From the NCBI GenBank assembly GCA_964400125.1, contig CAYNSR010000012.1, positions 1 to 64,000 on the forward strand: DNA of 64,000 nt. Direction: 5' to 3'. Below the pieces are notes generated by a model. That model was not told where the DNA came from. It was given only the letters and a program-made list of their open reading frames with translations, and did no database searches. The translations under genes were made by a program, and so were the position numbers. The stretch is from Micavibrio sp964400125 (GTDB taxonomy: Bacteria; Pseudomonadota; Alphaproteobacteria; Micavibrionales; Micavibrionaceae). Below, in pieces: positions 7,685 to 15,931 of this stretch (its first letter is position 1; every line of letters begins with the position of its first letter).

Positions 7685-9835
7685 ATGGCCGAGAATTTTC
7701 TGATACCAGACACCAAAAAGATGCTTGAGCATGTCCAGCATCTTTTTGGTGACTGCATGACCGGCCTTGTCGAATTGGCATGGACAGATCGGGATACAGG
7801 CAACTTGCAACATGCTGTTCTCTATGACGTAGGGGAACTGGATGAGCTTGTCGCCCATGCCGATAGATTGAACCGCGTCGATGGCCAGAACGTCTATATC
7901 GGCGCTGGCCTGCGCCGGATGGATGCGCCGCGCAATGTGCGGGCCTCCGACGCGGATATTATCAAATTGCCAGCCCTGTTTTCCGATTTCGATATGCCGG
8001 GCGCGGCGGAAGCGGCTTTAGAGAAAAGCGAGTCCTGCCCGCCGACGCTGATTGTCACGACCGGACAAATCCCAAATTTACGGCAGCAATATTGGTGGAA
8101 GCTGGATGGCGGCATTGCCGACCAGGAAAAGGCCCGCCATTTCCTGAAATCCCTGACGGCGTTCATGGAGGGAGACAAGGCGGTTGTAAATCCTTCGCGG
8201 GTTATGCGGCTGGCGGGATCAATCGCCTGGCCGCTCAAACCGGAGCGCGTGGCGGAAATGACTGACCTGCATATTGCGCGCCGTCCCCCCATCATGATTG
8301 AAAGCCTTGACCGGGCTTTTCCCCGTGCGGCGGAACTGCCGGTGACTTCCGCCGCGACATCCGCAAGCTCATTAAACCTGCCTGATCCCAAGGGTTTGCC
8401 GGTCACGGCCTGCTTGAATGCAGTTTATGCCAACAGCCAGTGGCATGAAAATGTACTGCGGCTGACAGGCCGGTGGGTACGGGCCGAATTATCCGATGAT
8501 GAAATCCTGGCTTTTGCGCCGCGCCTGACAGTGGCGGGCTACAGCGTTGAACAGACAATCCGCGAATTGCGGGTCATGATCGACGGCGCACGGAAAAAAT
8601 GGAACATCCCTAATCCTGCTGTTGCGCTCGACCAGCTTCCTATTGTCCAGGGACTGCGCCTGATGGACTGGACGGGCACTCGATACCAAGGGCAAGCCCC
8701 GGAAATCAAATGGCTGATCAAGGATGCAATCCCTCTGGGCGTCCCGGTTTTGCTGGCAGCAATGGGCGGTATTGGAAAAAGTTTTCTGGCGCTTGATCTG
8801 GCTTTGCATGTCGCGCTGGACGCGCATCATTTAAGTTTCCCCAAGGTCGTCCTCGGCGGGCCGCTGGTCGCGCATGGCACGGCGGTTATTTTGACGGCGG
8901 AAGACAGTTTTGAAACCATCCACCGCCGCTTCAACAAAATCGATCCGGCGGAAAAGCGCGTTCATGTCGGGGAAAGGCTGGTTGTCGTTCCCATGCCGAA
9001 TGCGGGCGGGCCGCAGCCTCTCATTGAAATGCATGAGGGCGCACCGCGCAAAACAGAATTTTTCAATGACCTAAAAGCGCAATTGCTGGAAATCAAAAAC
9101 CTCCGGCTGGTTGTGATTGATCCGTTGCAGGCTTTCGTCATGGCGGATGTCACTGCTGATCCGGCAGCCGGACAATTTATGTGGACGGCCTTCGCGGAAC
9201 TGTCATCCACAACGGGCGCAACGGTCATCGTCACCCATCACATGAGAAAAGACGGTATGCACCGCGTCACTACAGCCGAGGAAGCGCGGGAAAACATTCG
9301 TGGCTCTACGGCGCTGGTTGACGGCGCACGGGCGGTTTACGCGCTATGGCGGGCCAATACCGAACGGGCGCAATTCTACTGTGAAATGAGAAGCCTTGAA
9401 TATGAGCCTGGCCGCGTCGTGCAGGGGGCGATTGTCAAAGCAAACGAGGAAGCAAGATACGCCATGCAAACCTATGTGCGCGGCGAAAGCGGCCTGCTGG
9501 TCGATCAGACGGACGATTACAACGAAGCTGATCCATCCAAATACGGCCTCCCGGATATCGAAACCGCAAATGAAATTTTCGATGAAGTGCAAAGCCGCTG
9601 GGACAAAAAGACCCGGCCCTTTTCAGCATCCAGCCGGTCGGATCGCTATCTCGGCAAATACATCATGCAGCAATACGGGGTTACCAGGGCGCAGGCCAAC
9701 GAAACAATCAATAGCTGGCTGGCCCAGGGCTTCCTTGAAGAAAGCACCTATGACACGCGCAACAAGGCTCTGGGTCTTTTTGTCGCAAAACGCCCTTTCA
9801 ACAATCGTGCGGAGGTAACGGATCGTGATCGCTAA
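7685..9835 (+). CDS. Primase-helicase replication protein
   Basis: A 716-aa fusion. Residues about 1-230 resemble a RepB/archaeo-eukaryotic-type primase, with DFDMPG as the metal-binding DxD and VVNPSRVMRLAGS as a conserved later motif. Residues about 340-560 are a RepA-like hexameric helicase ATPase with Walker A AAMGGIGKS, Walker B LVVIDPLQAF and VIVTHHMRK. The C-terminus looks like a winged helix. It would unwind and prime phage DNA without host DnaG. The ATG at 7685 is preceded only by GACCCAGGATC, a weak site. Confidence 0.8.
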   Translation: MAENFLIPDTKKMLEHVQHLFGDCMTGLVELAWTDRDTGNLQHAVLYDVGELDELVAHADRLNRVDGQNVYIGAGLRRMDAPRNVRASDADIIKLPALFSDFDMPGAAEAALEKSESCPPTLIVTTGQIPNLRQQYWWKLDGGIADQEKARHFLKSLTAFMEGDKAVVNPSRVMRLAGSIAWPLKPERVAEMTDLHIARRPPIMIESLDRAFPRAAELPVTSAATSASSLNLPDPKGLPVTACLNAVYANSQWHENVLRLTGRWVRAELSDDEILAFAPRLTVAGYSVEQTIRELRVMIDGARKKWNIPNPAVALDQLPIVQGLRLMDWTGTRYQGQAPEIKWLIKDAIPLGVPVLLAAMGGIGKSFLALDLALHVALDAHHLSFPKVVLGGPLVAHGTAVILTAEDSFETIHRRFNKIDPAEKRVHVGERLVVVPMPNAGGPQPLIEMHEGAPRKTEFFNDLKAQLLEIKNLRLVVIDPLQAFVMADVTADPAAGQFMWTAFAELSSTTGATVIVTHHMRKDGMHRVTTAEEARENIRGSTALVDGARAVYALWRANTERAQFYCEMRSLEYEPGRVVQGAIVKANEEARYAMQTYVRGESGLLVDQTDDYNEADPSKYGLPDIETANEIFDEVQSRWDKKTRPFSASSRSDRYLGKYIMQQYGVTRAQANETINSWLAQGFLEESTYDTRNKALGLFVAKRPFNNRAEVTDRDR

Positions 9836-10013
9836 GACCTTGAAATCACAGGCGCGGAGAATTCGCGGAAGTCGCGGAAATGCCCATGTCAAACCATTGA
9901 AACGGAACGATAGCCGTTCGCGGCGGAACTTATATAGATACTTCGTATCTATAGCGGATGCCGCCTCTGCAAGCGGCGGCGTCCGCTTCCGAGTATCAGG
10001 AGGGCGGCTATGA
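9825..10013 (+). CDS. Small basic protein, uncertain
   Basis: A 62-aa, very Arg-rich frame starting with GTG at 9825, with GGAGG 8 bases upstream. It overlaps the end of the primase gene by 11 bases and the ATG of the next gene (ATGA). The spacing supports translation. However, most of its length coincides with three tight hairpins, so it may instead be chance coding across an RNA or origin element. Confidence 0.35.
   Translation: MIAKTLKSQARRIRGSRGNAHVKPLKRNDSRSRRNLYRYFVSIADAASASGGVRFRVSGGRL
9901..9986. other. Array of three hairpins
   Basis: AACGG/CCGTT (9901-9905, 9914-9918) is followed by TATAGATAC-TTC-GTATCTATA (9933-9953) and directly by a 12-bp stem, 9954-9965 with 9975-9986, containing one G-T pair. 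The array follows the primase-helicase gene, a common position for a phage origin. It could also be an RNA regulating the downstream gene. Confidence 0.5.
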
Positions 10014-10618
10014 CACGCAAGTGGCAGAAACGTCCCCAGCGTTACAGCGCCTCCGAAAGGGAGGCCCTGTTTAACGCAATGGCTCCCGATGATTATAAAA
10101 AACGTTCCTTACTGGATGGCGTTGACGTTATTGCAACGGCAATGGAACGGAAATGGGGCATTGACCGCTTGCGGTTGCTGGCAAGTGATCAACTGCGATC
10201 CGCTTTCGATCAGCAACGCGATTATTTTGATGCGGCTATCCAATCTGGCGACCTGAATTTTTTGGACATCCAGGCCAACGGCATGAAACGGGCATGGCAA
10301 GCTTTGGATAAGCATGCCGAGGATAGCGGCCATAAACCTCTTTCGCCTGATGTGTGGGAATTGAGGCTTCCGACAACGGGCAAGGCTGTAGCGATAGTCA
10401 AGACGACCGCCGAAGCCCATCTTGTGGCCACGCCGGAACGTGAAACCTGGACGCTTTCTGAAATCGGACACCTGATAGAAAGCGCCGGGAATCTTCTCTC
10501 CGAAATCAAGCGCACTTTTCCGGGCGCGGAAATTACCGCGATCCACAAAAACGACCCCTTCACAAAAACCGATAGCGCCGCCTTTGACTGGAAAAAAGGC
10601 GATGACATCCCCTTCTGA
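10010..10618 (+). CDS. Hypothetical protein with SSB-type C-terminal tip
   Basis: A 202-aa mostly helical protein with no recognised fold. It ends in KKGDDIPF, almost identical to the DDDIPF tip with which bacterial SSB recruits RecQ, RecO, PriA, exonuclease I and other partners. The rest does not look like an OB fold. It may be a phage DNA-binding protein using the tip to recruit host repair proteins, or a decoy for them. It lies between the primase-helicase and the RuvC-like resolvase. Confidence 0.6.
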   Translation: MTRKWQKRPQRYSASEREALFNAMAPDDYKKRSLLDGVDVIATAMERKWGIDRLRLLASDQLRSAFDQQRDYFDAAIQSGDLNFLDIQANGMKRAWQALDKHAEDSGHKPLSPDVWELRLPTTGKAVAIVKTTAEAHLVATPERETWTLSEIGHLIESAGNLLSEIKRTFPGAEITAIHKNDPFTKTDSAAFDWKKGDDIPF

Positions 10619-10640
10619 CCGCTAACGAAAGGAGCAACAC

Positions 10641-11141
10641 ATGGATGGGAACATACCAAAACAAATTCTGGCCCTCGACCTGGGCCAGAACACCGGCTGG
10701 GCTTTACGGCGTAGCGGCGGTGATATTCATTCCGGCACCGAACGGTTTAAGCCCGGACGTTTTGAGGATAGCGGCATGGCGCTGTTGCGATTTCGTAGCT
10801 GGCTTGATGTCCTATACCAAACATGCGGCGGCGTTGATTATTGCGTGTTTGAGGAAGTCCGGAGACACCTTGGCACAAACGCCTGCCATGTCTACGGCGA
10901 ATTCCTGGGACAGCTCAAGGTATGGGCCAAAGCCCACAGCGTCCCCTATCTCGGCGTCCCGGTCGGGACAATCAAGAAACACATCACCGGCAAGGGCAAT
11001 GCCTCGAAGGAAGAAGTTTTCCGCGCCGTCATGGATCGTGGGCGCACCCCGATGGATGACAACGAAGCTGACGCCTTGGCCCTTCTGTACTGGACAACCG
11101 AGTCCGGCCCCCTCTTTGCAGCGAAAGGAGAAACGTTATGA
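10641..11141 (+). CDS. RuvC-like Holliday junction resolvase
   Basis: The 166-aa protein has the RNase H-like fold of phage RuvC relatives: LALDLGQNTGWAL carries the first catalytic Asp, VFEEV the second acidic residue, and DDNEADALALL the last acidic pair. It would cut branched intermediates before packaging. AAAGGAG precedes the ATG. It overlaps the next gene by 4 bases. It completes a recombination set with the PD-(D/E)XK nuclease. Confidence 0.8.
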   Translation: MDGNIPKQILALDLGQNTGWALRRSGGDIHSGTERFKPGRFEDSGMALLRFRSWLDVLYQTCGGVDYCVFEEVRRHLGTNACHVYGEFLGQLKVWAKAHSVPYLGVPVGTIKKHITGKGNASKEEVFRAVMDRGRTPMDDNEADALALLYWTTESGPLFAAKGETL

Positions 11142-11341
11142 GCGATTTTAGATGTTCCCTGAACAGGCTTTCAGGACGCACACCGGCCAACGAAGAAGAA
11201 ATGCACGGCATGAGACGCCGGGCATGGCAGGAACAAGGCGTTTTGTCCGTGTCACTGTCCAATTCCCAACTTAACTGGCCAGAAAAGGAATTCCTGAAAC
11301 AGATCGGCGAACGCCTCTATGGCTACAGGAGGGAAGAATGA
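11138..11341 (+). CDS. Small hypothetical phage protein
   Basis: A 67-aa charged protein without a recognised domain. It is coupled at both ends by 4-base ATGA overlaps, to the RuvC-like gene before it and the DUF6362-like gene after it, which supports real translation. The central segment EEEMHGMRRRAWQEQGVLS looks helical. Confidence 0.55.
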   Translation: MSDFRCSLNRLSGRTPANEEEMHGMRRRAWQEQGVLSVSLSNSQLNWPEKEFLKQIGERLYGYRREE

Positions 11342-11781
11342 TGGCAGAAAAAATATATCCTCCCTTTGAGCCATACTGGACGGAAAAAATGGTCGAGGCT
11401 TATCTCGAAGAAGCAGCCAAGGTCATGCGGGCATTGCCGCCCGTGCGTGTGCAGGGATATTTTTCTACATGGCCTGAGCCTATCCATGATTACTGGATCG
11501 TGTACGGCAGGGATGATCCGGCGCGAAACCGTTTCAGGCCCACCCCATTCCAGATAGACAGGATGGAGTATGTCCTGACATGGTTGCGCTGGCCATCATT
11601 GCTTGAACGCAGGATCATCTGGGATAGGGCCAACAGGATTCCATGGAAAGTCCTGGAGCACCGTTATCAAAGTTCCCGCACCACGCTATGGCGTCAGTAT
11701 GCTCACGGCTTGGTATGGATTGTTGCCCGGTTGAATATGGTTGATCCCGCAGGCGATCAAATTATGTCCTATCGCGGATGA
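11338..11781 (+). CDS. DUF6362-like protein, possible late regulator
   Basis: This 147-aa protein resembles the DUF6362 group of alphaproteobacterial phages, beginning WTEKMVEAYLEEAAKVMRAL and continuing VQGYFSTWP. The C-terminal part, with IPWKVLEHRYQSSRTTLWRQY, looks like an HTH similar to sigma or terminase small-subunit helices. It is the last gene before the packaging half of the genome, where a late-gene activator would be expected. That role is inferred. Confidence 0.6.
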   Translation: MMAEKIYPPFEPYWTEKMVEAYLEEAAKVMRALPPVRVQGYFSTWPEPIHDYWIVYGRDDPARNRFRPTPFQIDRMEYVLTWLRWPSLLERRIIWDRANRIPWKVLEHRYQSSRTTLWRQYAHGLVWIVARLNMVDPAGDQIMSYRG

Positions 11782-12098
11782 TAACTTATTATTTTTTCTG
11801 CAAAAAAATGTTGCAACAACGTTTCAACAAACCAAGTGAAACAGTTTTCTGATTTTTGTGCCAAAATTCCACTACGCTCAGCAGAGATACGCCCGCTGGC
11901 AATTTCCCCTTCTCACCGGCCCCGTCCTAAAAGCCCCTACACGCCCGCGCTGGCGCGAGGGAAACAGCATTGGCGGGTCCTTCCAGCGCGAAAACGTCCG
12001 TGGGCGGGCGTTGCGCGGGACATTTCCAGCAACAGGCCAGAAAAAGGGTGGACACCTTGAAAGGGTGGACGCTTTATAGAAAATAATTTTAGGACACC
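11782..12098. other. Non-coding gap with a 17-bp-period repeat
   Basis: This 317-base stretch holds only short frames I do not believe. Near its right end AAAGGGTGGAC occurs at 12043-12053 and again at 12060-12070. The left part has an imperfect inverted sequence, GTTGCAACAACGTTTCAAC. A promoter for the ParB-led operon at 12099 is likely here, but I cannot fix it. Confidence 0.4.
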
Positions 12099-12725
12099 AT
12101 GAACCCAAAAATTCCAGGCATGGCAAGCCGCATCGAAGTATGGCCGGTGAAAAAACTGCGGCCCTATGCCCGCAATGCCCGCACCCACAGCGACGAACAA
12201 ATCAGCCAGATCGCCGCCAGCATCCTGTACCACGGCATGGTCAGTCCCTTGCTTGTCGATACGGAAGCCGGGATCATTGCCGGACACGGACGGCTGGAGG
12301 CTGCAAAATTGATCGGCATGAAAGAGGTGCCGGTGATCGTCCTTGATCACATGACCGAGGAACAAAAACGCAGCTATATAATCGCCGACAACAAGCTGGC
12401 TGAAAATGCCGGATGGGACAAAAATATCCTGGTACAGGAACTGGAAACCCTGATTGCCGAGGGATTCGATGTTGGCATTGCCGGATTTTCGGAAGATGAG
12501 ATAGCCAGCCTTCTGAGCGAGATCGAAGACGAAATCAGTGATGGTTTTGACAGCGACGAAGAGGAAGAGGAGATCGAGGAAGCCGATACGATATGCGTTG
12601 TCGGATCATACAGAATTCCTATATCCCGCGAGGATTACCTGCATTGGCACGATGAAATCCGTGCAAAAGTTGGCTTTGAAAAAGACGCCATCCGCAACGA
12701 GATACGCAAGCGCCTGAAATTATGA
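12099..12725 (+). CDS. ParB-like nuclease-domain protein
   Basis: A 208-aa protein. Residues about 10-100 are a ParB/sulfiredoxin-fold domain with LRPYARNARTHS, GMVSPLLVD, IIAGHGRLEAAKLIG and ADNKLAENAGWD. A very acidic segment (about 150-160, with EEEEEIEEAD) follows. Such domains usually precede a DNA methylase in phage proteins, but here the chain ends about 50 residues later with no methylase. The next gene supplies a ParB domain fused to a methyltransferase and overlaps this one by 4 bases. Confidence 0.75.
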   Translation: MNPKIPGMASRIEVWPVKKLRPYARNARTHSDEQISQIAASILYHGMVSPLLVDTEAGIIAGHGRLEAAKLIGMKEVPVIVLDHMTEEQKRSYIIADNKLAENAGWDKNILVQELETLIAEGFDVGIAGFSEDEIASLLSEIEDEISDGFDSDEEEEEIEEADTICVVGSYRIPISREDYLHWHDEIRAKVGFEKDAIRNEIRKRLKL

Positions 12726-14224
12726 TCAAGATTGTCCCCATCGATAAGGTGCGTCCCAGCGCCTATAACCCGCGCAAGTCAGACCCGGCGCGTCTGAAAA
12801 TTATCGAACTGTCCCTGCGTAAGCTGGGATGGCTCCTGCCGATCTATGCCGACCAGGACGGAGAGATTTTATCAGGACACCAGCGCCATCTTGTCGCATC
12901 GCGCATGGGGCAGAAAGAAGTCCCGGTCTACTATGTCCCGCGTATGTCGCTTGATGAACGTAAGGCCATAAACGTAGCCTTTAACCGTGGCACGAACGAC
13001 ATGAATCATTCGGATGCGCCGGATACCTTGAAAGAGGCGCTTGATCGCAGCAACGTTTTTGAGATTGCATCACGACTTGCTGACAAGGATGATTTATACC
13101 CCTGCTTGAAAGCAGAACAAGTTTCCATCGAACCGTTCTTGCAGGAAAACAAGGGGCGCTGGATACCCTATACCCGCAATATTGCATACATGTTGCGGCG
13201 GCGCGGAATTGAAATGCCGGTTATCGCCACGCGCGACTACAAGGTTGTCAACGGCATCGGACGCCTGGAGCTTGCGGCGGAAAAGAAAGAAGACGCAATA
13301 TCCGTTGTCTGGATTTCCGAGGATGAAGCGGCATTATCCCATGCCATGTTGAACCTTCTCAGCATGGATTTTGACCTTCATACACGCTATGCAGACCTTT
13401 TGCGTTATAACTCTTTCCGGCGTTCGCGCCGTGTGCGCCGGTCATTGGGCTGGGGTTTCGTGTTTGCCCATTACCGGGGGAAGTCCGTCAAGGAATATGA
13501 TGTTACCAAACCAGAAAATGCAGAAGCATGGAAACGCACACATGGTTCCGTGATCCTGGATTTTGGCGCGGGCCATTTGACAGAGACAGAGATATTACGT
13601 TCCATCGGCGTTCATGTAACAGCCTTCGAACCGTTCCGCATCGGCGATAATGATAAGATCGACAAGGGGAAAAGCCTGGCCCTGACAAAGGAATTCCTGG
13701 CCGATGTTGCAAACGGCGTCCAATACACTTCGGTTTTTATTTCCTCTGTCTTGAACAGCGTCCCTTTCCGTGATGATCGGGAACATATCGCCTGCCTGTG
13801 CGCGGCATTGTGCGGGAAAAAGACACGGCTTTATGCCGTGGCGTCGGCTCGGTCACACCAGAACTGGCGGAATATCCTGGGCCAGCATCAATTATCTGAC
13901 CGCCGTGTTTCCGAGTGCGTGTTCCGTCTGGAATACGAAACGGGAATTTCCCTTGGCGATTTTCAGGCCAAGCCGAAGGTGCAGAAATATCATTCGCAAA
14001 AAGAATTTTATGAATTGTTCAGTCCCTTTTTCGGGCGTGTGCAGATTGGGGAGAAATCAGCCAATGTGACGGCGATATGCGCTGATCCTGTGCAAATTGA
14101 TCCTATCCGGCTGGCAAAAGCTATAGAGTTTGAGTTCGACCTGCCGTATCCTGACGGAAGCCGCATGGGGCTTGTCGATGAAGCGAAAGCTGCATACGGC
14201 AAACGTTTGGGATTGAAGTTATGA
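12722..14224 (+). CDS. ParB-like domain fused to a SAM-methyltransferase-like domain
   Basis: The 500-aa chain starts with a ParB-like domain (VRPSAYNPRKSD, GWLLPIYAD, ILSGHQRHLVASRMG). Residues about 160-210 form a partial second unit (VIATRDYKVVNGIGRLELAA). From about 275 there is a Rossmann domain with SAM loop VILDFGAGHLTETE and HVTAFEPF. No NPPY motif is visible, so it may not be an adenine methylase. It is followed with a 4-base overlap by a HAD-like protein, then by another methyltransferase. A role in nucleic-acid modification is possible. Confidence 0.65.
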   Translation: MIKIVPIDKVRPSAYNPRKSDPARLKIIELSLRKLGWLLPIYADQDGEILSGHQRHLVASRMGQKEVPVYYVPRMSLDERKAINVAFNRGTNDMNHSDAPDTLKEALDRSNVFEIASRLADKDDLYPCLKAEQVSIEPFLQENKGRWIPYTRNIAYMLRRRGIEMPVIATRDYKVVNGIGRLELAAEKKEDAISVVWISEDEAALSHAMLNLLSMDFDLHTRYADLLRYNSFRRSRRVRRSLGWGFVFAHYRGKSVKEYDVTKPENAEAWKRTHGSVILDFGAGHLTETEILRSIGVHVTAFEPFRIGDNDKIDKGKSLALTKEFLADVANGVQYTSVFISSVLNSVPFRDDREHIACLCAALCGKKTRLYAVASARSHQNWRNILGQHQLSDRRVSECVFRLEYETGISLGDFQAKPKVQKYHSQKEFYELFSPFFGRVQIGEKSANVTAICADPVQIDPIRLAKAIEFEFDLPYPDGSRMGLVDEAKAAYGKRLGLKL

Positions 14225-14667
14225 TTATCCTGCTGGATTTGAATTATACGTTGGTTGAAAACAGTACGGAAAAACTGAATCCCTTCGTTCGCCAGATTGT
14301 CAATGAACGCTATTCAAAAAAACTCGTTGCGTTTTTGAAAGATCATACCGTCCTGCTGGTGACGGCGCGTCCTGCCAAATACCAGGCCGCGACGCTGGAG
14401 AGCATCAAGGAAAAAACCGGATGGCAGCCGCATGATGTCATTTTCAATGAATGGAACCTTGCTCCGGCGCAATGCAAGGAGCGGGCTTTGAAAACCAGGA
14501 TTTTTCCCGGATACGGGAATGAGGGCGGGAATTATATTGCCATTGAAAGCAATCCGCGGACACGGGCCATGTATGCCCGCTATGGCATTGCGGCTGTTAA
14601 TGCCGAATCTGCCCTGCAACACGAAACCATAGAAGATCTGGCACGGGACATCCGCGCCGCTATCTGA
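14221..14667 (+). CDS. HAD-like phosphatase
   Basis: A 148-aa protein with a HAD-type first strand LLDLNYTLVEN, where the usual DxD is altered to D-L-N, and a second motif VLLVTARPAKYQ. YIAIESNPRTR lies in the position of the acidic third motif. The second Asp of motif I is replaced by Asn, so catalysis is uncertain. It is translationally coupled to the ParB-methyltransferase gene. Confidence 0.65.
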   Translation: MIILLDLNYTLVENSTEKLNPFVRQIVNERYSKKLVAFLKDHTVLLVTARPAKYQAATLESIKEKTGWQPHDVIFNEWNLAPAQCKERALKTRIFPGYGNEGGNYIAIESNPRTRAMYARYGIAAVNAESALQHETIEDLARDIRAAI

Positions 14668-14702
14668 AAACACCCAATATCCCAGTGAAAGGAGAAACAG
14701 GT

Positions 14703-15359
14703 ATGAAGATACCTGGTGAATGGACGTTCCGTAACCATGACGTTGCAGAGTCTTTTGACCGCCATGTCCGCGAACAACTGCCCTGGTATGACCTTCTGAC
14801 CGGGGCAGTTGCGCATATCGCCCGTCATTACATTCCTGCTGGTGGCTTGGTCTACGACATCGGGGCGTCAACAGGGAATATAGGACGCGCAATAGAGCCT
14901 GTCTTGGAAAGCCGGAGTGCTGAATTGATCGCCATTGAGAACAGCGCACAGATGGCCGGTTTATACGAAGGGCCGGGAATGATTTTGATTGGCGACGCCC
15001 TGGAATGTGATTACAGGGAGTTTGATCTTGCCATTTGCTTTCTGGTTATGATGTTTTTCCCGCCGTCCACACGGCGGGAATTTGTCCGGAGACTGAAAGA
15101 TAAGCTGCGGCCAGGCGGAGCTATTATCGTGGTTGATAAATGCGAAGCCGTATCGGGTTATCCAGCAACCGTCCTGTGGCGGCTGGCTTTATCCAACAAG
15201 ATTGCCGCCGGTGTTGATGCTGATGAAATTGTCGCCAAGGAGTTAAGCCTTGGCGGTGTGCAAAGACCGGTTAATCCTTCGATTTTTGGCCCTGACGCTA
15301 TTGAGTTTTTCCGTTTTGGTGAATTCGCCGGATGGCTGATAGAGAATAACACCCCTTAA
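14703..15359 (+). CDS. SAM-dependent methyltransferase, CmoA-like
   Basis: A 218-aa class I methyltransferase: LVYDIGASTGNIG (motif I, about residues 50-62), ELIAIENS (motif II), DLAICFLVMMFFP (motif IV region) and LRPGGAIIVVD. The pattern resembles CmoA-type enzymes acting on tRNA or small molecules. GGAG precedes the ATG. It ends the ParB/ParB-MTase/HAD/MTase run just before the terminase genes. The substrate is unknown. Confidence 0.7.
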   Translation: MKIPGEWTFRNHDVAESFDRHVREQLPWYDLLTGAVAHIARHYIPAGGLVYDIGASTGNIGRAIEPVLESRSAELIAIENSAQMAGLYEGPGMILIGDALECDYREFDLAICFLVMMFFPPSTRREFVRRLKDKLRPGGAIIVVDKCEAVSGYPATVLWRLALSNKIAAGVDADEIVAKELSLGGVQRPVNPSIFGPDAIEFFRFGEFAGWLIENNTP

Positions 15360-15382
15360 AAATTCCAGAAAATGATCAAGAA

Positions 15383-15922
15383 ATGCGTTTGTCGATCCGG
15401 GGATATGCCGAGCATCGCGGCTGTTCAAGGAACGCCGTCCATAAGGCACTAAAGGAAGGCCGTATTACGCGGGAAGCCGATGGGAAGATTGATCCTGTAA
15501 AGGCAGACGCGGCATGGATCGCAAACAGTGATCCGACCCAGGTTGAAGTGCAGAATACCAGGCAAAGGCACAGCGCGAAAAAGAAATCAACGTCCTCAAG
15601 GCAGACAGAAGAAAAAGAACCAACTTCTCCGGAAGGTGGCCCGACATATATCCAGAGCCGCGCTATCCGGGAACTTTACGTCGCCCGGCTTCGCAAGCTG
15701 GAATATGAGGAAAAGGCAGGGAAGTTGATCCCTGTCGATAAGGTTACGGTGCGTTGGTTCAATCTGTCTCGCCAGTTGCGCGATCAGCTTTTATCAATTC
15801 CCAACCGCATTGATGCAATGGTCGCCGCCGAAAGTGACCGTTTCAAAGTCAACCAGATGATCACGGAGGAAATCGCCCGTGTGCTGGAAGAGTTTTCAAA
15901 ATCCGATCCCATGAAGTTATGA
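15383..15922 (+). CDS. Terminase small subunit (Nu1-like)
   Basis: A 179-aa protein with an N-terminal DNA-binding helix-turn-helix (SIRGYAEHRGCSRNAVHKAL, about 3-22), a linker rich in Lys, Ser and Thr, and a helical C-terminal half that would bind the large subunit. This is the lambda Nu1 arrangement (Nu1 is 181 aa). It recognises the packaging site; I found no cos sequence by eye. It is directly upstream of the large terminase. Confidence 0.8.
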   Translation: MRLSIRGYAEHRGCSRNAVHKALKEGRITREADGKIDPVKADAAWIANSDPTQVEVQNTRQRHSAKKKSTSSRQTEEKEPTSPEGGPTYIQSRAIRELYVARLRKLEYEEKAGKLIPVDKVTVRWFNLSRQLRDQLLSIPNRIDAMVAAESDRFKVNQMITEEIARVLEEFSKSDPMKL

Positions 15923-15931
15923 AGTACCGGA

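Noticed and set aside
11836..12365. Short overlapping frames before the ParB gene
   Set aside because: They have high Arg/Pro content and no start signals, and overlap each other on both strands.
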